64,000 nucleotides of DNA from Bacteroidales bacterium UBA1176 (GCA_002311645.1 DBYW01000034.1:67173-131172); one strand, 5' to 3'; shown: positions 47,033 to 56,802, counted from the first letter of the stretch. A program made the numbers and translations. The notes: generated by a model not told the origin, from the letters alone.

Positions 47033-48232
47033 ATGAAAGTTTTAGTTTTAAACTGCGGCAGTTCCTCCATCAAATACCAGCTGTTGGAGATGGAACCGCA
47101 ACCTGAATTGTTGGCCAAAGGCCTTGTTGAACGCGTCGGTCTGGAAATGGGTGAGTTCACCCATAAGCCCGTGGGCAAAGAAAAATATTATGTGCAAACC
47201 CCCATCGCCAACCACGAAGTGGGTGTGAAGCTCGTGCTCGAGGCGCTCACCGATCCGACACACGGCGTCATTCAGTCGCTGAACGAAATCAACGCGGTGG
47301 GCCATCGCGTGGCGCACGGCGGCGAGTACTTCGACCGCAGCATGGTCATCGGCGACAAAGAGCGCGAGGAAATCGCCAAGCTCTGCGAACTTGCACCCCT
47401 CCACAACCCCGCCTCCCTGCTCGGCATCGACGTGATGAAAAAACTGCTCCCCAACGTCAAGCACGTGGGCATCTTCGACACCTCCTTTCACCAGACCATG
47501 CCACCCGAAGCCTATCTGTACGCCCTCCCTTACGAGTGCTACACCGAGAAGAAAATCCGCCGCTACGGCTTCCACGGCACCAGCCACAAATACGTAGGAC
47601 CCAAAGCCGCTGAAATGGTCGGCATCCCATACGAACAAGCCAAGATCGTGAGCTGCCACCTCGGCAACGGTGCCTCCATCTGCGCCATCAAGAACGGCAA
47701 ATCCGTCGACACCTCCATGGGCTTCACCCCTGTGGAAGGCCTCATGATGGGCACCCGCTGCGGTGACATCGACGCCGGCGCCCTCATCTACATCATGGAC
47801 TCCGAGCACATGGACACCAAGCAGCTCAACACCTTCATCAACAAGAAGAGCGGTCTGTTGGGCATCTCCGGCAAGAGCGTCGACATGCGCGATATCCGCG
47901 CGGGCCGCGATGCCGGCGACGAACGCTCCACCTATGCCTTCAACATGTTCGCCTACCGCGTCAAGAAGTACATCGGCGCTTACGCAGCAGCCATGGGCGG
48001 CGTCGACATCATCCTCTTCACCGGCGGCATCGGCGAGAACGCCTGGTTCCAGCGCGAAGCCATCTGCCAAGGCCTCGAATTCCTCGGCACCAAGCTCGAC
48101 CTTGAAGCCAACCAGAAATATGCCGGCGAGGACGGCATCATCTCCACCCCGGAATCCACGGTCAAACTCGTCTCCGTCACCACCAACGAGGAACTTGTCA
48201 TGGCCATGGAGACTTACAACCTCGCAAAGTAA
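47033..48232 (+). CDS. ackA: acetate kinase
   Basis: AckA interconverts acetyl phosphate plus ADP with acetate plus ATP, the ATP-forming last step of acetate fermentation. The 399-residue protein has both family signatures, VLNCGSSSIKYQLLEM (residues 4-19, with the conserved Asn) and RRYGFHGTSHKYV. It also has NAVGHRVAHGG with the catalytic Arg and IFDTSFHQTMP with the catalytic Asp. Length is normal. Its usual partner pta is not adjacent. It has its own promoter and a strong terminator, so it is monocistronic. Confidence 0.97.
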   Translation: MKVLVLNCGSSSIKYQLLEMEPQPELLAKGLVERVGLEMGEFTHKPVGKEKYYVQTPIANHEVGVKLVLEALTDPTHGVIQSLNEINAVGHRVAHGGEYFDRSMVIGDKEREEIAKLCELAPLHNPASLLGIDVMKKLLPNVKHVGIFDTSFHQTMPPEAYLYALPYECYTEKKIRRYGFHGTSHKYVGPKAAEMVGIPYEQAKIVSCHLGNGASICAIKNGKSVDTSMGFTPVEGLMMGTRCGDIDAGALIYIMDSEHMDTKQLNTFINKKSGLLGISGKSVDMRDIRAGRDAGDERSTYAFNMFAYRVKKYIGAYAAAMGGVDIILFTGGIGENAWFQREAICQGLEFLGTKLDLEANQKYAGEDGIISTPESTVKLVSVTTNEELVMAMETYNLAK

Positions 48233-48270
48233 ATCCTCACTATTCTGCTAAATAGAATTTGAAAATACGA

Positions 48271-48299
48271 AGGCGGCGCTATATGTGCCGCCTTTTTTT
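48271..48299 (+). terminator. rho-independent terminator of ackA
   Basis: A 9-bp stem (AGGCGGCGC / GTGCCGCCT with one G-U pair) has a 5-nt loop and is followed by seven T residues. It lies 38 nt after the ackA stop. Confidence 0.85.
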
Positions 48300-48367
48300 G
48301 GGTGACTATATACCTGATATGTGCCATCCGATATGAGATTCCCTTTTTGTCATATCAAAAAAGTTTG

Positions 48368-48380
48368 GCAAATTATTTGC
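48368..48380. promoter_or_regulatory. 13-nt palindrome in the grpE-dnaJ upstream region
   Basis: GCAAAT-T-ATTTGC is a perfect palindrome 79 nt upstream of the grpE ATG. A second short hairpin (CATGC/GCATG) is at 48410-48423. No CIRCE element and no TAnnTTTG box was recognised, so heat-shock control through this site is speculative. Confidence 0.25.
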
Positions 48381-48459
48381 TCCTATTGCTACGCGAGTGT
48401 GCATTTTAGCATGCCCGCGCATGAAGTGTGTATTGTAAATAATTAAAAATAAACATATT

Positions 48460-49122
48460 ATGAAAAACGAAAACAATATTGACCCGACCATCGAAAATCA
48501 GGAGCCGCACAATAACCAAACTACAGAGACTCCGGACACTGACAATATGGCAGATGCCACCGAACCGCAACCTCAGGAGACAACTGACAACACCGAGAAT
48601 GACGAAGATGCCAAAAAGGGGATATTCACCCGTCGGAACCGCAAGGAAAAAGCCAAGATCGAGGAACTTGAAAAACAGTTGGAACAGGCCCGAACCGACA
48701 AGGCCGAGCTCAACGACCGCTTCCTGCGTCTCTTTTCCGAGTTCGACAACTACAAGAAACGTGTCAACAAAGAGAAGTTAGACTTGATTTCGACCGCGTC
48801 TGAAAAGGTCATCGTCAGCCTGCTGCCCGTGCTTGACGACTTTGAGCGTGCCATCGCTGCGAACGAGAAAGTGGAGGACACACAAGCCATCAAGGATGGT
48901 TTTGTATTGATATACAACAAATTGGTTCAACTGCTCAAACGGTATGATGTGGAAGAAATCCAAGCTGTCGGCGAGGTCTTCGACACTGACTTTCATGAAG
49001 CCGTGACCCATTTCCCCACTGACAAGGAAGAGCAAAAGGGCAAGGTCATCGACGTCACCGAGAAAGGGTACAAGTTAAAAGACAAAGTTATCCGCTACGC
49101 CAAGGTTGTGGTGGGCCAATAA
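48460..49122 (+). CDS. grpE: GrpE nucleotide exchange factor
   Basis: GrpE releases ADP from DnaK. The 220-residue protein has an acidic, low-complexity N-terminus (1-50), a long coiled coil (about 55-100, KIEELEKQLEQARTDKAELN) and the conserved FDNYKKRVNKEK followed by the beta-rich head ending DKVIRYAKVVVGQ. It is longer than E. coli GrpE (197) because of the N-terminal extension. dnaJ follows after 30 bp in the same orientation. dnaK is not in the window. Confidence 0.95.
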   Translation: MKNENNIDPTIENQEPHNNQTTETPDTDNMADATEPQPQETTDNTENDEDAKKGIFTRRNRKEKAKIEELEKQLEQARTDKAELNDRFLRLFSEFDNYKKRVNKEKLDLISTASEKVIVSLLPVLDDFERAIAANEKVEDTQAIKDGFVLIYNKLVQLLKRYDVEEIQAVGEVFDTDFHEAVTHFPTDKEEQKGKVIDVTEKGYKLKDKVIRYAKVVVGQ

Positions 49123-49152
49123 TCGTTTCTTATCCTTAAAAAACACAAGATT

Positions 49153-50319
49153 ATGGCAGAAAAGAGAGATTATTACGAAGTGCTGGGCGTGGACAAGAGC
49201 GCCTCGGCCGACGAGATAAAGAAGGCTTATCGCAAGAAGGCCATGCAGTACCATCCCGACCGCAATCCTGGCGACAAGGAGGCGGAAGAGAAGTTCAAGG
49301 AGGCCGCGGAGGCCTACGATGTGCTGAGCAACCCCGACAAGAAGGCGCGCTACGACCAGTTCGGTCATGCCGGCATGGGCGGTGCCGCGTCCGATTTTTC
49401 CGGTTTCAACATCAACGACATCATCAGCCACTTTTCCGACGTGTTCGGCGGAGGTGGCGGATTCGGCTTCAACATCGGCGATCTCTTCGGCGGCGGAGGC
49501 ATGGGCAGCGGCCAGCGGGCTGTGCGCAAGGGCGGCAATCTTCGCATCAAGGTCAAGCTCACGTTGGAGGAGGTGGCCACTGGCACAGAAAAAAAAGTCA
49601 AGATCAAGAAATACATCCCGTGCGACCACTGTCACGGCACGGGTGCCAACAGCGAACATGGCAAGGAGACCTGCCCCACCTGCCACGGAAGCGGCCAGGA
49701 GGTGCGCCAGCAGCGCAGCATGTTCGGCATCATGCAGCAGGTGACCGTCTGTTCCCGTTGCGGGGGCACGGGCGAGATCATCAAGGATCCTTGTCCCAAA
49801 TGTCACGGCAACGGCATCGTGCAGGGCGAGGAGATGCTCACCATCGCCATTCCGGCAGGGGTCGACAACGACATGCAGCTCACCATGCGCGGCAAAGGCC
49901 ACGCTGCTCAGAACGGCGGCGTCAACGGCGACCTCTTCGTCGTCATTGAAGTTGCCGACCACGATGTTTTCGAACGCGACGGCAACAACCTGTACCTCAA
50001 CTACTATATCAGCTTCCCGCAGGCGGCTCTCGGCACCTCGGTCGAAATCCCGACCCTCGGCGGCAAAGCCAAGATCAAGATTGCAGCGGGTACCCAAAGC
50101 GGCCAAATCTTGCGACTCCAGGGCAAAGGTCTGCCCCAGCTACAGTCGCGCAACGTCGGCGACCTCATCGTCAACGTCAACGTCTGGACCCCGAAGACAC
50201 TCACCAAGGAGGAAAAAGAGACAATCGAAAAACTCAGCACACACGAGAACTTCACGCCGAAACCAGGACGCAATGAACACAGCTTCTTCAACCGCGTGCG
50301 GCAGTTCTTCAGAGAGTAG
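49153..50319 (+). CDS. dnaJ: chaperone DnaJ
   Basis: A class A Hsp40 that delivers clients to DnaK and stimulates its ATPase. The 388-residue protein contains a J domain with the HPD motif (His34-Asp36), a Gly/Phe-rich linker (about 73-125), four zinc-finger repeats CDHCHGTG, CPTCHGSG, CSRCGGTG and CPKCHGNG, and the C-terminal substrate-binding domains. All key residues are present. It follows grpE by 30 bp. A long hairpin with a T-run lies 55 bp downstream. Confidence 0.97.
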   Translation: MAEKRDYYEVLGVDKSASADEIKKAYRKKAMQYHPDRNPGDKEAEEKFKEAAEAYDVLSNPDKKARYDQFGHAGMGGAASDFSGFNINDIISHFSDVFGGGGGFGFNIGDLFGGGGMGSGQRAVRKGGNLRIKVKLTLEEVATGTEKKVKIKKYIPCDHCHGTGANSEHGKETCPTCHGSGQEVRQQRSMFGIMQQVTVCSRCGGTGEIIKDPCPKCHGNGIVQGEEMLTIAIPAGVDNDMQLTMRGKGHAAQNGGVNGDLFVVIEVADHDVFERDGNNLYLNYYISFPQAALGTSVEIPTLGGKAKIKIAAGTQSGQILRLQGKGLPQLQSRNVGDLIVNVNVWTPKTLTKEEKETIEKLSTHENFTPKPGRNEHSFFNRVRQFFRE

Positions 50320-50373
50320 CGCCACACGAGGCGGGGAAATATTTAACCGTTTGATATTAAAGGATTTTAACAT

Positions 50374-50439
50374 CGTTCCTGCAAGAAAGTGGATTGGATG
50401 AAAGACTCCACTTTGGCAGTTTGCAGGAACGGTTTTTTT
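50374..50439 (+). terminator. two-tier hairpin with T-run, copy 1 of a repeated structured element
   Basis: The outer stem is a perfect 11 bp (cgttcctgcaa / ttgcaggaacg), the inner stem a perfect 8 bp (aaagtgga / tccacttt), with a 13-nt apical loop. Seven T residues follow. The apical segment attggatgaaagactcc (50393-50409) is identical in the copy at 58844-58860. It can end dnaJ transcription and is followed at once by the promoter of the nuclease-helicase operon. An ATG in the loop opens a 27-codon frame (MKDSTLAVCRN...), probably incidental. Confidence 0.7.
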
Positions 50440-50440
50440 G

Positions 50441-50448
50441 TATATTTG
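50441..50448 (+). promoter_or_regulatory. -7 promoter box for nuclease-helicase pair (TATATTTG)
   Basis: TATATTTG followed by CCGAT, directly after the T-run of the preceding hairpin and 25 nt upstream of the ATG at 50474. Confidence 0.55.
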
Positions 50449-50473
50449 CCGATTCAAAAACAATTGATTTTTT

Positions 50474-53299
50474 ATGCTTAAACTTATATTCAGCCCCTAT
50501 TACGACGGGAACTGCTACGCAGGGAATCCCAAAAAATGTGTGCTCGGCACGAAGTATGTCGGGCCGCTCGGTTTGTTGAACGAACTGGAACTGCGCGCGG
50601 GAATGAGCCGCGGGGAGACCTCTCCCATGCAGCGCGCCATCGCCTACAGCAAAGCCATCCGTGAAGTATTGGACAGCAAGCCTTCTCCAGAATCATTTTA
50701 CCAACAGTCATTCAAGAACGACCCGCTTGGCGTTGCGCAACAGTTGCTCCGCTGGCGTGACGCGTTGTGTATGGCGGGGTGGGATAAAAAGACGGCACTT
50801 CCTAATGGTATTTCCGCCGATGGGAAAAAGCGTCTGAAGGATTTGCAGGTAGTGGAAGAACATTTTTACAGCATCGGTGTTGGTGAACGTTGGCACCAAC
50901 TGCTGAACACCGATTTGAATGCCGTTCTTCCTAAAGATTTGGAAATCGAGGTGGATATGAAGATGGATCTGCTGCCGCCCGTTATCCGTGAGGTGCTGAA
51001 AAAAACAAAAAGGGCTAAGGAATCTGAGGCTGTTGCCAATCTTGGAGACCAGACCCTCAGCGACTTTGCCGGGAAGTTCACCCTCTACCAGTTTCCTGAG
51101 CAGAACGACGCCTACCAGTGGGCGACGAAGCAGACGGAAATAAAGCCTGACGTTTACATCAACGAGGACAACTTCACCTTCAACCAGGTACTGAAATCTG
51201 TGGGGGAACCGTTGGTGGCGGCCTCCATTCAAGGCTCGGTACCGGAGATGTCGCAGCTGTTGAAGTTGGGTATTGCCCTCTTCCGCCAGCCGGTCAATCT
51301 GACGCACCTGACCAACTACCTCAACATTTTCCGCCACCCTATCCAGTGGAAAACCAGGAGCTACTTGCGCTACAAAATCCAAAAGGATGGCGGATTCAAA
51401 AGTGTGACGGACGGCAAGGGGAATCTAATTCCCTTCTCCGATCCAACCATCAATGACACCATGTCCGACCCGAATCTGTGGGGAATGTGGGAGAAACCGC
51501 ATCTCTCCAGCGGCAATGTCCAGACGGCAGATGTGACCGCTTTTTGTGACGCTTTGCTGACATGGCTGAAGAAAGCCAAACAGGTGGCCGCCATTAAGTT
51601 GGACAACAATCCCAATTTTGGGGTGCAACTCAGTTCGCAGCTGGCGGTGTTAGAAAACCAGACCCAAACCCTGAAAGCTTACCTCAACGGTAAAACAGAC
51701 ATCAGCAACGATGAGCTCGACAAGGTGGTGGCATTCATCTGCCAAGGTGATTCGATACAGACCGACTACGGCCGTCTCGGCTCTTGCGATATGCTGAAGG
51801 ACCTCAAAGGATTAGCCGTGAGTGGAGAAACCGTAATGTGGATGGACTGTGTGCGCAAGCCGCGTCCGCGATATGAGTACGCTTTCCTGAATCCCGCCGA
51901 CATAAAAACACTTCAAAAGGCAAGGTTGATGATTCCCGATGCTTCCTTGGAGATGCAGGCCTCTGACTTCGCCGAAAAGTTGGCCGTGAGCCGTGCCAAT
52001 ACCATCATCGCGCTGATGCCCCAACGCAAGGATGGCGAACGCACCGAGGAGAACCTGATCATCACCGAACTGCGGGCTCTTGATTCTTCTACCACAATCA
52101 ATAGTGGGAAAAAAGTCAAACTTCCCGCAGAGGCCATAACGAGTTTTACCCCGAAAGACATTGCTCCGCAAGAGGTTGAGTATAAAATTCGCAACAAGAA
52201 ACTCCTTAAAAACATCGACAAACAGGCGCCCAAAGCCGCTTCCGGCACGCACTCGTCCCATACAGCCGGTTACCAACGCGAACACGAAAGCTACTCCAGC
52301 TTGTCACAACTTATCAACTATCCGTTTGACTATCTGCTGGAATATATTTTCAACCTGAAGGAGGACGACAGCAGCAACCTCTCACAGATAGAAGGCAATG
52401 TAGCACACGAAGTCGTCAATGAACTGGTGGCGATATCAACCCAAAACAAAAACATTGATACCAATAAATTCATATCCTTATGCAAGAGGAGATCTGATGT
52501 GAAAAAACTCATCGAAACGACGATTAAGAATAGGGGTGCGGAATTGTTACTCCCTGAAAATCAGATGGAGAAGAACTCCTTTGTCCGCACACTATCCCAA
52601 CAAACCATTCCCACCTTGGCTAAAATCATTGAAGAAAACAATTTGGAAGTTGCGGGTAGCGAAGAGACTCATATTAAGCCAATAACAATAAAAAACACCA
52701 AAAGGAAAAAAACTGTTTTCAATTTGAAATCCATAATTGATTTCGTTTTGAAAAAGACAGAGGAAGGGAAACCTACAAAATACTATATCTTCGATTTCAA
52801 GTGGACCACCAAACCCCAAAAAAGAAAAAAGGAATTGGAAGAATGTAAAGAGTTGCAATTGGCTTTGTATAAGTGGATTTTTGAAGAAAAGCATGGTGCA
52901 GGATGTGTGGAGATGTACGGATATTACCTGCTTAAGCAGACAAAACTGCTCACCACCTATCCTTATCTGTTACAGAATGCCGCCATTGAAGTTGTTCCGC
53001 AGCCAAAATCCTATAATCTTTTCAATCAGGCGATGGAATCCTACCGGGAACGCATCAAAAATCTGAAGAATGGGTTCATAGAGGAAGGGGAGGATATGCC
53101 CGGACCAGATTTTGAAAACACGAAGTTTTTTACAAAATATCTAAAAGAAAGTGTAACGGCGAAAGCATTATCAAACTCATTTTTCTTAGATAACGATCTA
53201 TCAATAACTTATACACAAAAATCAAATACAGCAAGAATGAAAAGCCCCAAGAAAAAGGTTGCATACAACTATGCCGTATTAAAGAACAGAATTAAGTAA
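50474..53299 (+). CDS. AddB-like PD-(D/E)XK nuclease protein
   Basis: The 941-residue protein begins MLKLIFSPYYDGN, and GPLGLLNELELRAGM is typical of AddB-type proteins, where the helicase core is degenerate. No Walker A lysine loop is seen. The C-terminal part is a RecB-like nuclease: GNVAHEVV with its His (near 640), an Asp in KSIIDFVL, the D-x-K pair in YIFDFKWT (near 770) and the Q-x3-Y motif in LQLALYKW (near 795). The four-cysteine iron-sulfur site of classical AddB is not visible. The stretch coding for about residues 630-940 is AT-richer than its surroundings. It is followed after 4 bp by a UvrD-like helicase-nuclease, its likely partner. Confidence 0.82.
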   Translation: MLKLIFSPYYDGNCYAGNPKKCVLGTKYVGPLGLLNELELRAGMSRGETSPMQRAIAYSKAIREVLDSKPSPESFYQQSFKNDPLGVAQQLLRWRDALCMAGWDKKTALPNGISADGKKRLKDLQVVEEHFYSIGVGERWHQLLNTDLNAVLPKDLEIEVDMKMDLLPPVIREVLKKTKRAKESEAVANLGDQTLSDFAGKFTLYQFPEQNDAYQWATKQTEIKPDVYINEDNFTFNQVLKSVGEPLVAASIQGSVPEMSQLLKLGIALFRQPVNLTHLTNYLNIFRHPIQWKTRSYLRYKIQKDGGFKSVTDGKGNLIPFSDPTINDTMSDPNLWGMWEKPHLSSGNVQTADVTAFCDALLTWLKKAKQVAAIKLDNNPNFGVQLSSQLAVLENQTQTLKAYLNGKTDISNDELDKVVAFICQGDSIQTDYGRLGSCDMLKDLKGLAVSGETVMWMDCVRKPRPRYEYAFLNPADIKTLQKARLMIPDASLEMQASDFAEKLAVSRANTIIALMPQRKDGERTEENLIITELRALDSSTTINSGKKVKLPAEAITSFTPKDIAPQEVEYKIRNKKLLKNIDKQAPKAASGTHSSHTAGYQREHESYSSLSQLINYPFDYLLEYIFNLKEDDSSNLSQIEGNVAHEVVNELVAISTQNKNIDTNKFISLCKRRSDVKKLIETTIKNRGAELLLPENQMEKNSFVRTLSQQTIPTLAKIIEENNLEVAGSEETHIKPITIKNTKRKKTVFNLKSIIDFVLKKTEEGKPTKYYIFDFKWTTKPQKRKKELEECKELQLALYKWIFEEKHGAGCVEMYGYYLLKQTKLLTTYPYLLQNAAIEVVPQPKSYNLFNQAMESYRERIKNLKNGFIEEGEDMPGPDFENTKFFTKYLKESVTAKALSNSFFLDNDLSITYTQKSNTARMKSPKKKVAYNYAVLKNRIK

Positions 53300-53303
53300 G
53301 GCT

Positions 53304-56300
53304 ATGGAAAGAGTACATTATATCAATGCCGGCGCGGGAGCCGGAAAAACCACCACGTTAGTCAAGAAATTAAGAAGAATACTTACGGAGAAGGATGTCA
53401 GTGGGAATTATCTCTGTCAGCCTTCGGAAATTATTCTGACCACTTACACCAAGGCGGCTGCCAAGGAATTTCGGGAAAAGACATTCAAGAAATTACTGGA
53501 AGCTCCGGCGGCTCTTGATGTTGCCAAAATCCTCGACACTGCCACCATCGGCACAGTACACTCTGTGGCGGAACAGTATCTCCAACGCTACTGGTCGCTG
53601 CTCGGCTACTCCGGTCAGTTCAACGTGATGTCCGACTCGGACAAGGAAATCTACATCAATCGCTCCTTGCGAGAGTTGGTGGACGAACAAGACATACAGT
53701 TTTTCAACGAGTACGTTGATTTATTTCAGGTCACTATTTATAAAAATGGGGTTACCAAAAAGAGTTACGATTTCTGGAAGGAGTATGTCAAGGAAATCAT
53801 TTCCAAAATGCATTCCTACAACATTGATGTAAAACAACTGCCCGTTTTTTGTAAAAAATCATGCAATATTGTACGCAAACTATTTAACGTAACATACAAT
53901 AAAACTACAGTTACTACATACGCCAGTGACGTTTGTACAGTATTGAGTAATACAAAATCAAAAGAAGCTACAGCCAGGTTGGTTTTATACAACGATTTCA
54001 TTCTTCATACAGTCCCTACTGAAGACGAAATAAGACAATTTTTAGATAGTGATTTCTTTTCTTATACGACAAAAGAACCATCTGCAAAAAGCAGCCTTAA
54101 AAATACCAAAGAGTATCTACAAACATTGTGGACTATGAGTCCATCCAACGGCAAAATAGTACAAGAATGTATCAAGCGCATCTTCAGAATTGCAAGCCAA
54201 TGGTCTGCCGAGTTTGATAAATACAAACGCGAGAACAACCTGTTGGATTTCGATGATTTGGAAGCCAAATTCTTGGAATTGCTTGACATCGAAGCCGTTA
54301 AAGAGGACATAAATAAGAGCGTAAAATACCTATTCGTAGACGAGTTCCAGGATTCGAACCCCATACAGCTTGAAATCTTCCAAAAGTTGTCCGACTTGGT
54401 GCAAGTCAAAAGCTATTGGGTGGGCGATCCCAAGCAGGCCATCTACGGCTTCCGCGGCAGCGACTCCTCGCTGACCACCCAACTTTTGAAAAAATTTCCA
54501 ACGCCCGAACTGAAGGAAAACGCCAACCATGTATTTAAGCCGAACAGCGACCAATGTACCGCAGAACTCATCAATACCTCGTGGCGTTCCATCAAAAGTT
54601 TGGTGCAATTGTCGAACGAGGTTTTCAAGCGCTCCTTCAAAGAAGGTGTTCCGACCGAACGTATTAAGCAAGTGCCTTTAAAGCACAAACGGAATGACAA
54701 AAAAATCAAGTGTCCTATCCAACATTGGCACTGTGGAAAAGACAAATACGATGCATTAGCCACGCGTGTGGCCGAAATCCTGAACGGAAAGTGCGGAACC
54801 ATTCCGGGCGTTTACGAAGAAGAATCACCATGGAAATGGCGCAAAAAGATTGTTCCCTCCGATATTGCCATACTTACCTCGATGAACGATACCTGTGCAG
54901 ATATTGCGGAAGCGCTCCGTAAGAAAAACATACCTGTAGCCTTGGCAGAAACCGAAATTCGAGACAAAGCCGAGATAAAGCTTGTGCTCGCTTTGCTGAA
55001 GTATGTGGCGAACAAAAACCGCAAATATGCCAAGGCGGAATTGGCAAAACTTCTGGAAGACAAGAAATTTGGAGCCATCTTGGCAGAAGTCGCCAATGGC
55101 CGATACGATTATTACCCCGACTACGATGAAAAAGACATGGAGAACCAGTCTGCCGCCACTACTGTCAGTAAAGATCCCGACACGTTTTTCGCCATGTTGG
55201 ACGACAAGCTTAACGGGTTGCGCGGCCTCAACATCAGTGCCATCGTCAAGGGGGTTATAGCCGTGTTGGATTTGCGCAGTGTCGTGGCCAAGTGGAAGAT
55301 GGCCGACATCCGTCGCGAAAATCTCGACATGCTCATCGCGCAGGCAGCCGCTTTCGAACTCTCCACCGCACATACTCCCGACAGCGCCACCGTTTCTGAT
55401 TTCATCGACTATATTCAAAAAGTCAAGATTGAGGCGCAGTTGGACCAAAGCGCCGATGGGGTGAAAGTGGCCACCTATCACAAATCCAAAGGTTTGCAGT
55501 GGAAAATTGTCATCCTCGACTCCTTGACTAAAGATGACTTGGATGATAAAAAGTTTGTCCAGAACAATTGGTTCGGCTTGAATCTGAAAGGCGGTTACAA
55601 TGCTGCCGAATTGCAACTCATACCCTCTGTCGGAGATCTTAATGACTCGATGGCCAATATGGTTGAATATTTGAGTAATAAAAAACGCGACAACGGCTAC
55701 TACAAACTGCAACACGGTAAGGTGGAAGGAGAGCTCAAACGCTTGCTTTATGTGGGAGCTACCCGTGCCCGTGACTACCTCATCACTATTTCCACAGATG
55801 ACAAACCGCTCAAGTGGGTGCAGAACGTGCGGCAGGACACATTGCCCAGCAAGACGGCCGTGCTGGAAAACATCGCCAACCAGACCTCCTGTTCTTTCAT
55901 AGATCTGTGGGGTGTACCCAAACATCCGGCCTGGTACGAACAAATCTCCGACGACCCGACTGTCACATACAAGAAGCCATCGGCCAGAGCCACCAAACTC
56001 AAAGAGGTGCCGATGAACCAAGTGACCGAGCACAAGCGCATCTCTCCCAGCAAACTCAAGGCGAAGTGTGCAAATATGGCCCCAAAGGAGATGAATGATT
56101 TCAACTTTAGGGGTATCCAACACGGCAACATTCATGAGAATGATTATGCCGCCTTCGGCACCTGCATCCACAACTACTTTGCCGCTCACCGTTGGGACGG
56201 GAAGGACAAGAAGGGTGACAATGTGGCTTATAACGAAGCCCTCGCTGCCAGAACGATAGCGAATCACAATATGACAAGTGCGCTGAATTCGGACCAGCTG

Positions 56301-56675
56301 AAATTTTTGACGCAGACAGCCGACGACTTGTTCACCTATCTTGAGAGAAAGTACGGGAAGGCAAAAGAACTGCTCCGTGAGACTCCGTTCACTTACCGCC
56401 GCGACAACGGACAGCTGGTGAGTGGCGAGATGGATTTGATTTGGAAACTCAATGACAAAGATTGCATCCTGTTGGACTACAAGAACTTCCCAGCACAAGG
56501 AGAAAAGGGAAAAGATCTTGTAATGAATGATGATGAAAAGAACGACCACTATGTTGGCCACTATTTCCCACAATTGCGCGAGTACCGCGCCGCCCTCGAA
56601 GCCGCCGGAATGACCGTGATGAAAGTGTTTGTGTTCTATGCGGTGTTGGGGTGCTTGGTGGAGGTGGAGGGATAA
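53304..56675 (+). CDS. AddA/RecB-like UvrD-family helicase with C-terminal nuclease
   Basis: The 1123-residue SF1 helicase has Walker A GAGAGKTTTLVKKL (Lys15), motif II LFVDEFQDSNPIQ (near 346), motif III WVGDPKQAIYGFRGSD, VKVATYHKSKGLQWKIV and motif VI LLYVGATRARDYL (near 820). A C-terminal PD-(D/E)XK nuclease carries FGTCIHNYF (His, near 951), SGEMDLIW, LLDYKNF and QLREYRAAL. Both helicase and nuclease sites look intact. With the preceding AddB-like protein it forms an AddAB-type end-resection or DNA-degradation pair. Its N-terminus differs from the form I recall for housekeeping Bacteroides AddA, so it may be an accessory or defence copy. Codons 130-345 are AT-rich. Confidence 0.87.
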   Translation: MERVHYINAGAGAGKTTTLVKKLRRILTEKDVSGNYLCQPSEIILTTYTKAAAKEFREKTFKKLLEAPAALDVAKILDTATIGTVHSVAEQYLQRYWSLLGYSGQFNVMSDSDKEIYINRSLRELVDEQDIQFFNEYVDLFQVTIYKNGVTKKSYDFWKEYVKEIISKMHSYNIDVKQLPVFCKKSCNIVRKLFNVTYNKTTVTTYASDVCTVLSNTKSKEATARLVLYNDFILHTVPTEDEIRQFLDSDFFSYTTKEPSAKSSLKNTKEYLQTLWTMSPSNGKIVQECIKRIFRIASQWSAEFDKYKRENNLLDFDDLEAKFLELLDIEAVKEDINKSVKYLFVDEFQDSNPIQLEIFQKLSDLVQVKSYWVGDPKQAIYGFRGSDSSLTTQLLKKFPTPELKENANHVFKPNSDQCTAELINTSWRSIKSLVQLSNEVFKRSFKEGVPTERIKQVPLKHKRNDKKIKCPIQHWHCGKDKYDALATRVAEILNGKCGTIPGVYEEESPWKWRKKIVPSDIAILTSMNDTCADIAEALRKKNIPVALAETEIRDKAEIKLVLALLKYVANKNRKYAKAELAKLLEDKKFGAILAEVANGRYDYYPDYDEKDMENQSAATTVSKDPDTFFAMLDDKLNGLRGLNISAIVKGVIAVLDLRSVVAKWKMADIRRENLDMLIAQAAAFELSTAHTPDSATVSDFIDYIQKVKIEAQLDQSADGVKVATYHKSKGLQWKIVILDSLTKDDLDDKKFVQNNWFGLNLKGGYNAAELQLIPSVGDLNDSMANMVEYLSNKKRDNGYYKLQHGKVEGELKRLLYVGATRARDYLITISTDDKPLKWVQNVRQDTLPSKTAVLENIANQTSCSFIDLWGVPKHPAWYEQISDDPTVTYKKPSARATKLKEVPMNQVTEHKRISPSKLKAKCANMAPKEMNDFNFRGIQHGNIHENDYAAFGTCIHNYFAAHRWDGKDKKGDNVAYNEALAARTIANHNMTSALNSDQLKFLTQTADDLFTYLERKYGKAKELLRETPFTYRRDNGQLVSGEMDLIWKLNDKDCILLDYKNFPAQGEKGKDLVMNDDEKNDHYVGHYFPQLREYRAALEAAGMTVMKVFVFYAVLGCLVEVEG

Positions 56676-56707
56676 CGCACAATAATACATATTTTCACTA
56701 TAGAAGT

Positions 56708-56745
56708 AAGACTGCCGACTCACAGAAGCTGGCGGTCTTTTTTTT
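56708..56745 (+). terminator. rho-independent terminator after the helicase-nuclease gene
   Basis: AAGACTGCC pairs with GGCGGTCTT (one G-U) around a 14-nt loop, and eight T residues follow from 56738. Two bases later the TTGCTACTCGCA element begins. Confidence 0.75.
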
Positions 56746-56746
56746 G

Positions 56747-56802
56747 TTGCTACTCGCAATTTTCACTCTCATCATCATTTCCGTCCTATTTTTGCCGCGT
56801 CG
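56747..56802 (+). promoter_or_regulatory. repeated promoter module, copy 1 (TTGCTACTCGCA ... TATTTTTG)
   Basis: TTGCTACTCGCA begins at 56747, and a TAnnTTTG box (TATTTTTG, 56787-56794) begins exactly 40 nt later, followed by CCGCGTC. The same arrangement with the same 40-nt offset occurs at 57386 and 58890. It is probably the promoter plus an upstream activator-binding box of the 155-codon gene. Confidence 0.7.

Noticed and set aside
50394..50579. Small open frame starting in the hairpin loop (MDERLHFGSLQERF...)
   Set aside because: It runs through a terminator and promoter and overlaps the nuclease gene in another frame. The covarying stem explains the sequence better than coding.
54338..54360. 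tRNA T-arm-like sequence gattcgaacccc
   Set aside because: It is in frame in the helicase gene (FQDSNPIQ, motif II region) and no tRNA cloverleaf surrounds it. No tRNA or rRNA gene was found in the window.
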